Shown: positions 6,295 through 7,523 of the stretch, piece by piece
How positions within the stretch are numbered: the stretch's first letter is position 1
Layout: every line of letters starts with the position of its first letter
From: Pseudomonadota bacterium
Lineage (GTDB): Bacteria > Desulfobacterota > Desulfobulbia > Desulfobulbales > Desulfobulbaceae
Direction: 5' to 3'
Length of the DNA: 7,523 nucleotides
Assembly: GCA_009778235.1 (NCBI GenBank)
Contig: WRKE01000224.1
Location: 1 to 7,523 of the forward strand
Position numbers and translations under genes: made by a program
Notes under the pieces: model-generated
Told to the model about the DNA's origin: nothing
The model's input: the letters and a program-made list of their open reading frames with translations, nothing else
Databases searched by the model: none

Positions 6295-6323
6295 AAGATA
6301 AATTATGTCCCTTACCCACTCAA
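6295..6323 (-). promoter_or_regulatory. Candidate promoter for cobT
   Basis: On the minus strand TTGAGT (6318-6323) is followed by a 17-base spacer and TATCTT (6295-6300), each matching four of six bases. A start near 6288 would give an 84-base leader containing the inverted repeat at 6238-6272. CATAAT nearby is a better -10 match but lacks a -35. cobT may simply be transcribed from the upstream gene. The remainder of 6205-6368 shows no coding sequence. Confidence 0.25.
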
Positions 6324-6368
6324 AGGGAGTGCCCATAAACAGAACATCGTTTTGATCTGGAAATGGAA

Positions 6369-7523
6369 TCAGGCCAGGGTGCGGTCGTACAGCTTGCCCA
6401 CGCCATACTCCTTGCGGCGCTGAAATTTCTCGTAGGCCGGGCCGATCAACTGCATTTCCGGATACAGCTTCTGGATCTGGAGGGCGATCTCCATCTCCTT
6501 GGTGCAGCCGGTGGAATAGGTGGAGTCCTTGCCGGTCCACTCGGGCGGCACCTTCCTGCCCATCAGTTCGAAGGACTTGACGATGTCATCGACACTCTGG
6601 AAGCGCCAGATGTCGATATTGCCCGACCGCTGGAAAATCTCCCACATGTACATGATGTCGTCGGCATCCATGCCCTCGATGAAATGTTCGCCCGGATTGA
6701 TGATGACCACACCGTGGAGCGAGGAGCGCAGATGCTCGACAAAGACGTTCAAGATTTCCTTGGCCGTGGTGAGCTGGCCGGGGATCGAGCCGACGATGGC
6801 CGAGTAGAACATGACCTTCTTGCCCGTGGCCTTTTCCCGCTCGACCATGTCGATCAGATCCTGGGCCATGCGCCGCAGTTCGGCGCGGGAGAAGCGCACC
6901 GCCTTGGGATGGCGGAGCTTGATCAAGATGTCGACCTCGCCGTCATCGGCGGGGATGATGGAGACGATATCGCGGGTGAACTGAAAACGGTTGGAGATGC
7001 TTTCCCGGCCACCGGGATTGCGGTAGATCACCAAGTCAGCCTCTTTGAAGGCCCGGGCATAGGTGACCGAGGTGAGCAGCGGATTGAAGGGTTCGCGGGT
7101 GCCGTCGGAGATGACCAAAAAACGGTTGTCGCTGTCGAGGTGGCGCAACAGTTCGTTTTTGGAGATTTTCTGGTCGCCGATGATGTGGGCGTCCTCGATC
7201 AGTTCGTCCAGGACCGGGTCTTCGAGCAGATCGACAAAGGAAACCCGGTGGTAATAAAAATCCTGCTTGACCGCCAGGATCACCTTGATGCCGATCTTCA
7301 TGAAGATACGGAGGATGGCCAGATCAAAGACAATCTCGCCTGAACGGCCGCCCACCCAGAGGACACAGGGCTGTCTCAGGCCGGCGATCACATCCCGCAG
7401 CCAGTTGCAGAGCCACTGCCATCCCGGGGTCTCCAAGGGAGAGTTCATCACCTTGCGGATGGTGTCAATGTCCGGCGGCTGGTCCTGCCGCCAGATGGGC
7501 CGCATGGAACTGAGCCGGAACAG
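6369..7523 (-). CDS. DUF89/ARMT1-like protein with altered metal motif (5' end probably outside window)
   Basis: The frame is open to the right edge. ATG at 7505 has no ribosome site, so the gene probably begins beyond 7523; residue numbers here count from 7505. Residues about 46-170 resemble the DUF89 damage-control phosphatase core: CVLWVGGRSGEIVFDLAILR (47-66) fits the hydrophobic-DNxGE-DxxL segment, followed by KVILAVKQ, FLVISDG (129-135) and ADLVIYRNPGGRE (156-168), which resembles the ADLIIxKGQGNxE block. The Asp-Asn pair that normally holds the divalent metal reads Gly-Arg here. The C-terminal half (about 225-378) is well-ordered sequence that I do not recognise, with INPGEHFIEGMDADD (269-283), EWTGKDSTYSTGC (322-334) and a Tyr/Gly-rich end. 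No signal peptide or membrane helix is seen in the visible part. The link to cobT downstream is positional only. The family call is by eye and moderate; the coding call is firm. Confidence 0.6.
   Translation of the reverse strand: MFRLSSMRPIWRQDQPPDIDTIRKVMNSPLETPGWQWLCNWLRDVIAGLRQPCVLWVGGRSGEIVFDLAILRIFMKIGIKVILAVKQDFYYHRVSFVDLLEDPVLDELIEDAHIIGDQKISKNELLRHLDSDNRFLVISDGTREPFNPLLTSVTYARAFKEADLVIYRNPGGRESISNRFQFTRDIVSIIPADDGEVDILIKLRHPKAVRFSRAELRRMAQDLIDMVEREKATGKKVMFYSAIVGSIPGQLTTAKEILNVFVEHLRSSLHGVVIINPGEHFIEGMDADDIMYMWEIFQRSGNIDIWRFQSVDDIVKSFELMGRKVPPEWTGKDSTYSTGCTKEMEIALQIQKLYPEMQLIGPAYEKFQRRKEYGVGKLYDRTLA

Noticed and set aside
6205..6540. N-terminal extension of cobT up to an ATG at 6540
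   Set aside because: The extra 112 residues mostly overlap the DUF89-like gene in another frame and do not resemble CobT. The family length fits the start at 6204.
6363..7343. A 326-codon plus-strand frame antisense to the DUF89-like gene
   Set aside because: The opposite strand gives a well-structured protein with readable motifs; this frame gives Asp/His/Gly-rich text typical of a shadow. A functional overlap cannot be excluded but nothing supports it.

Overview
The window is a GC-rich stretch of bacterial chromosome with seven closely packed protein genes. There is no mobile element, CRISPR array, tRNA or rRNA that I can see. The gene complement is a Gram-negative anaerobe-type set: a YfgM-like tail-less TPR membrane protein, PanC, a KdnA-like sugar aminotransferase, XseA, a Sec-exported small protein, CobT and a DUF89-like protein. 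The style of the proteins makes me think of a delta-proteobacterial (Thermodesulfobacteriota, Desulfobulbales-like) genome. That is an impression from protein similarity, not something the sequence proves.

Left block (1-2750, minus strand): an apparent operon read right to left. A membrane-anchored TPR protein overlaps panC by one base (TGATG). After a 66-base gap comes a PLP-dependent DegT/DnrJ/EryC1/StrS aminotransferase, which runs off the left edge. The divergent region 2751-3157 (about 400 bases) holds no convincing gene. It carries a candidate bidirectional promoter (overlapping -10 elements at 2944-2950), a strong hairpin (2821-2848), a perfect 14-base palindrome (2797-2810) and a second hairpin upstream of xseA (3024-3042).

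Middle (3158-4995): xseA, the large subunit of exonuclease VII, lies on the plus strand and is the only plus-strand gene. Its 3' end overlaps by 28 bases the 3' end of a convergent gene for a small secreted protein of unknown function. That protein has its own well-formed promoter at 5035-5063.

Right block (5119-7523, minus strand): cobT (lower-ligand activation for cobalamin) lies downstream of a long gene with a DUF89/ARMT1-like region whose usual metal-binding Asp-Asn pair seems to be missing. This gene runs through the right edge. The 164 bases between them hold a weak promoter and a GC-rich inverted repeat, but no recognisable cobalamin riboswitch.

The window is mostly housekeeping metabolism (pantothenate/CoA, cobalamin, DNA repair, envelope sugar). 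The parts that are least explained are the DUF89-like protein, the small exported protein and the structured divergent leader. I see no convincing new multi-gene system.
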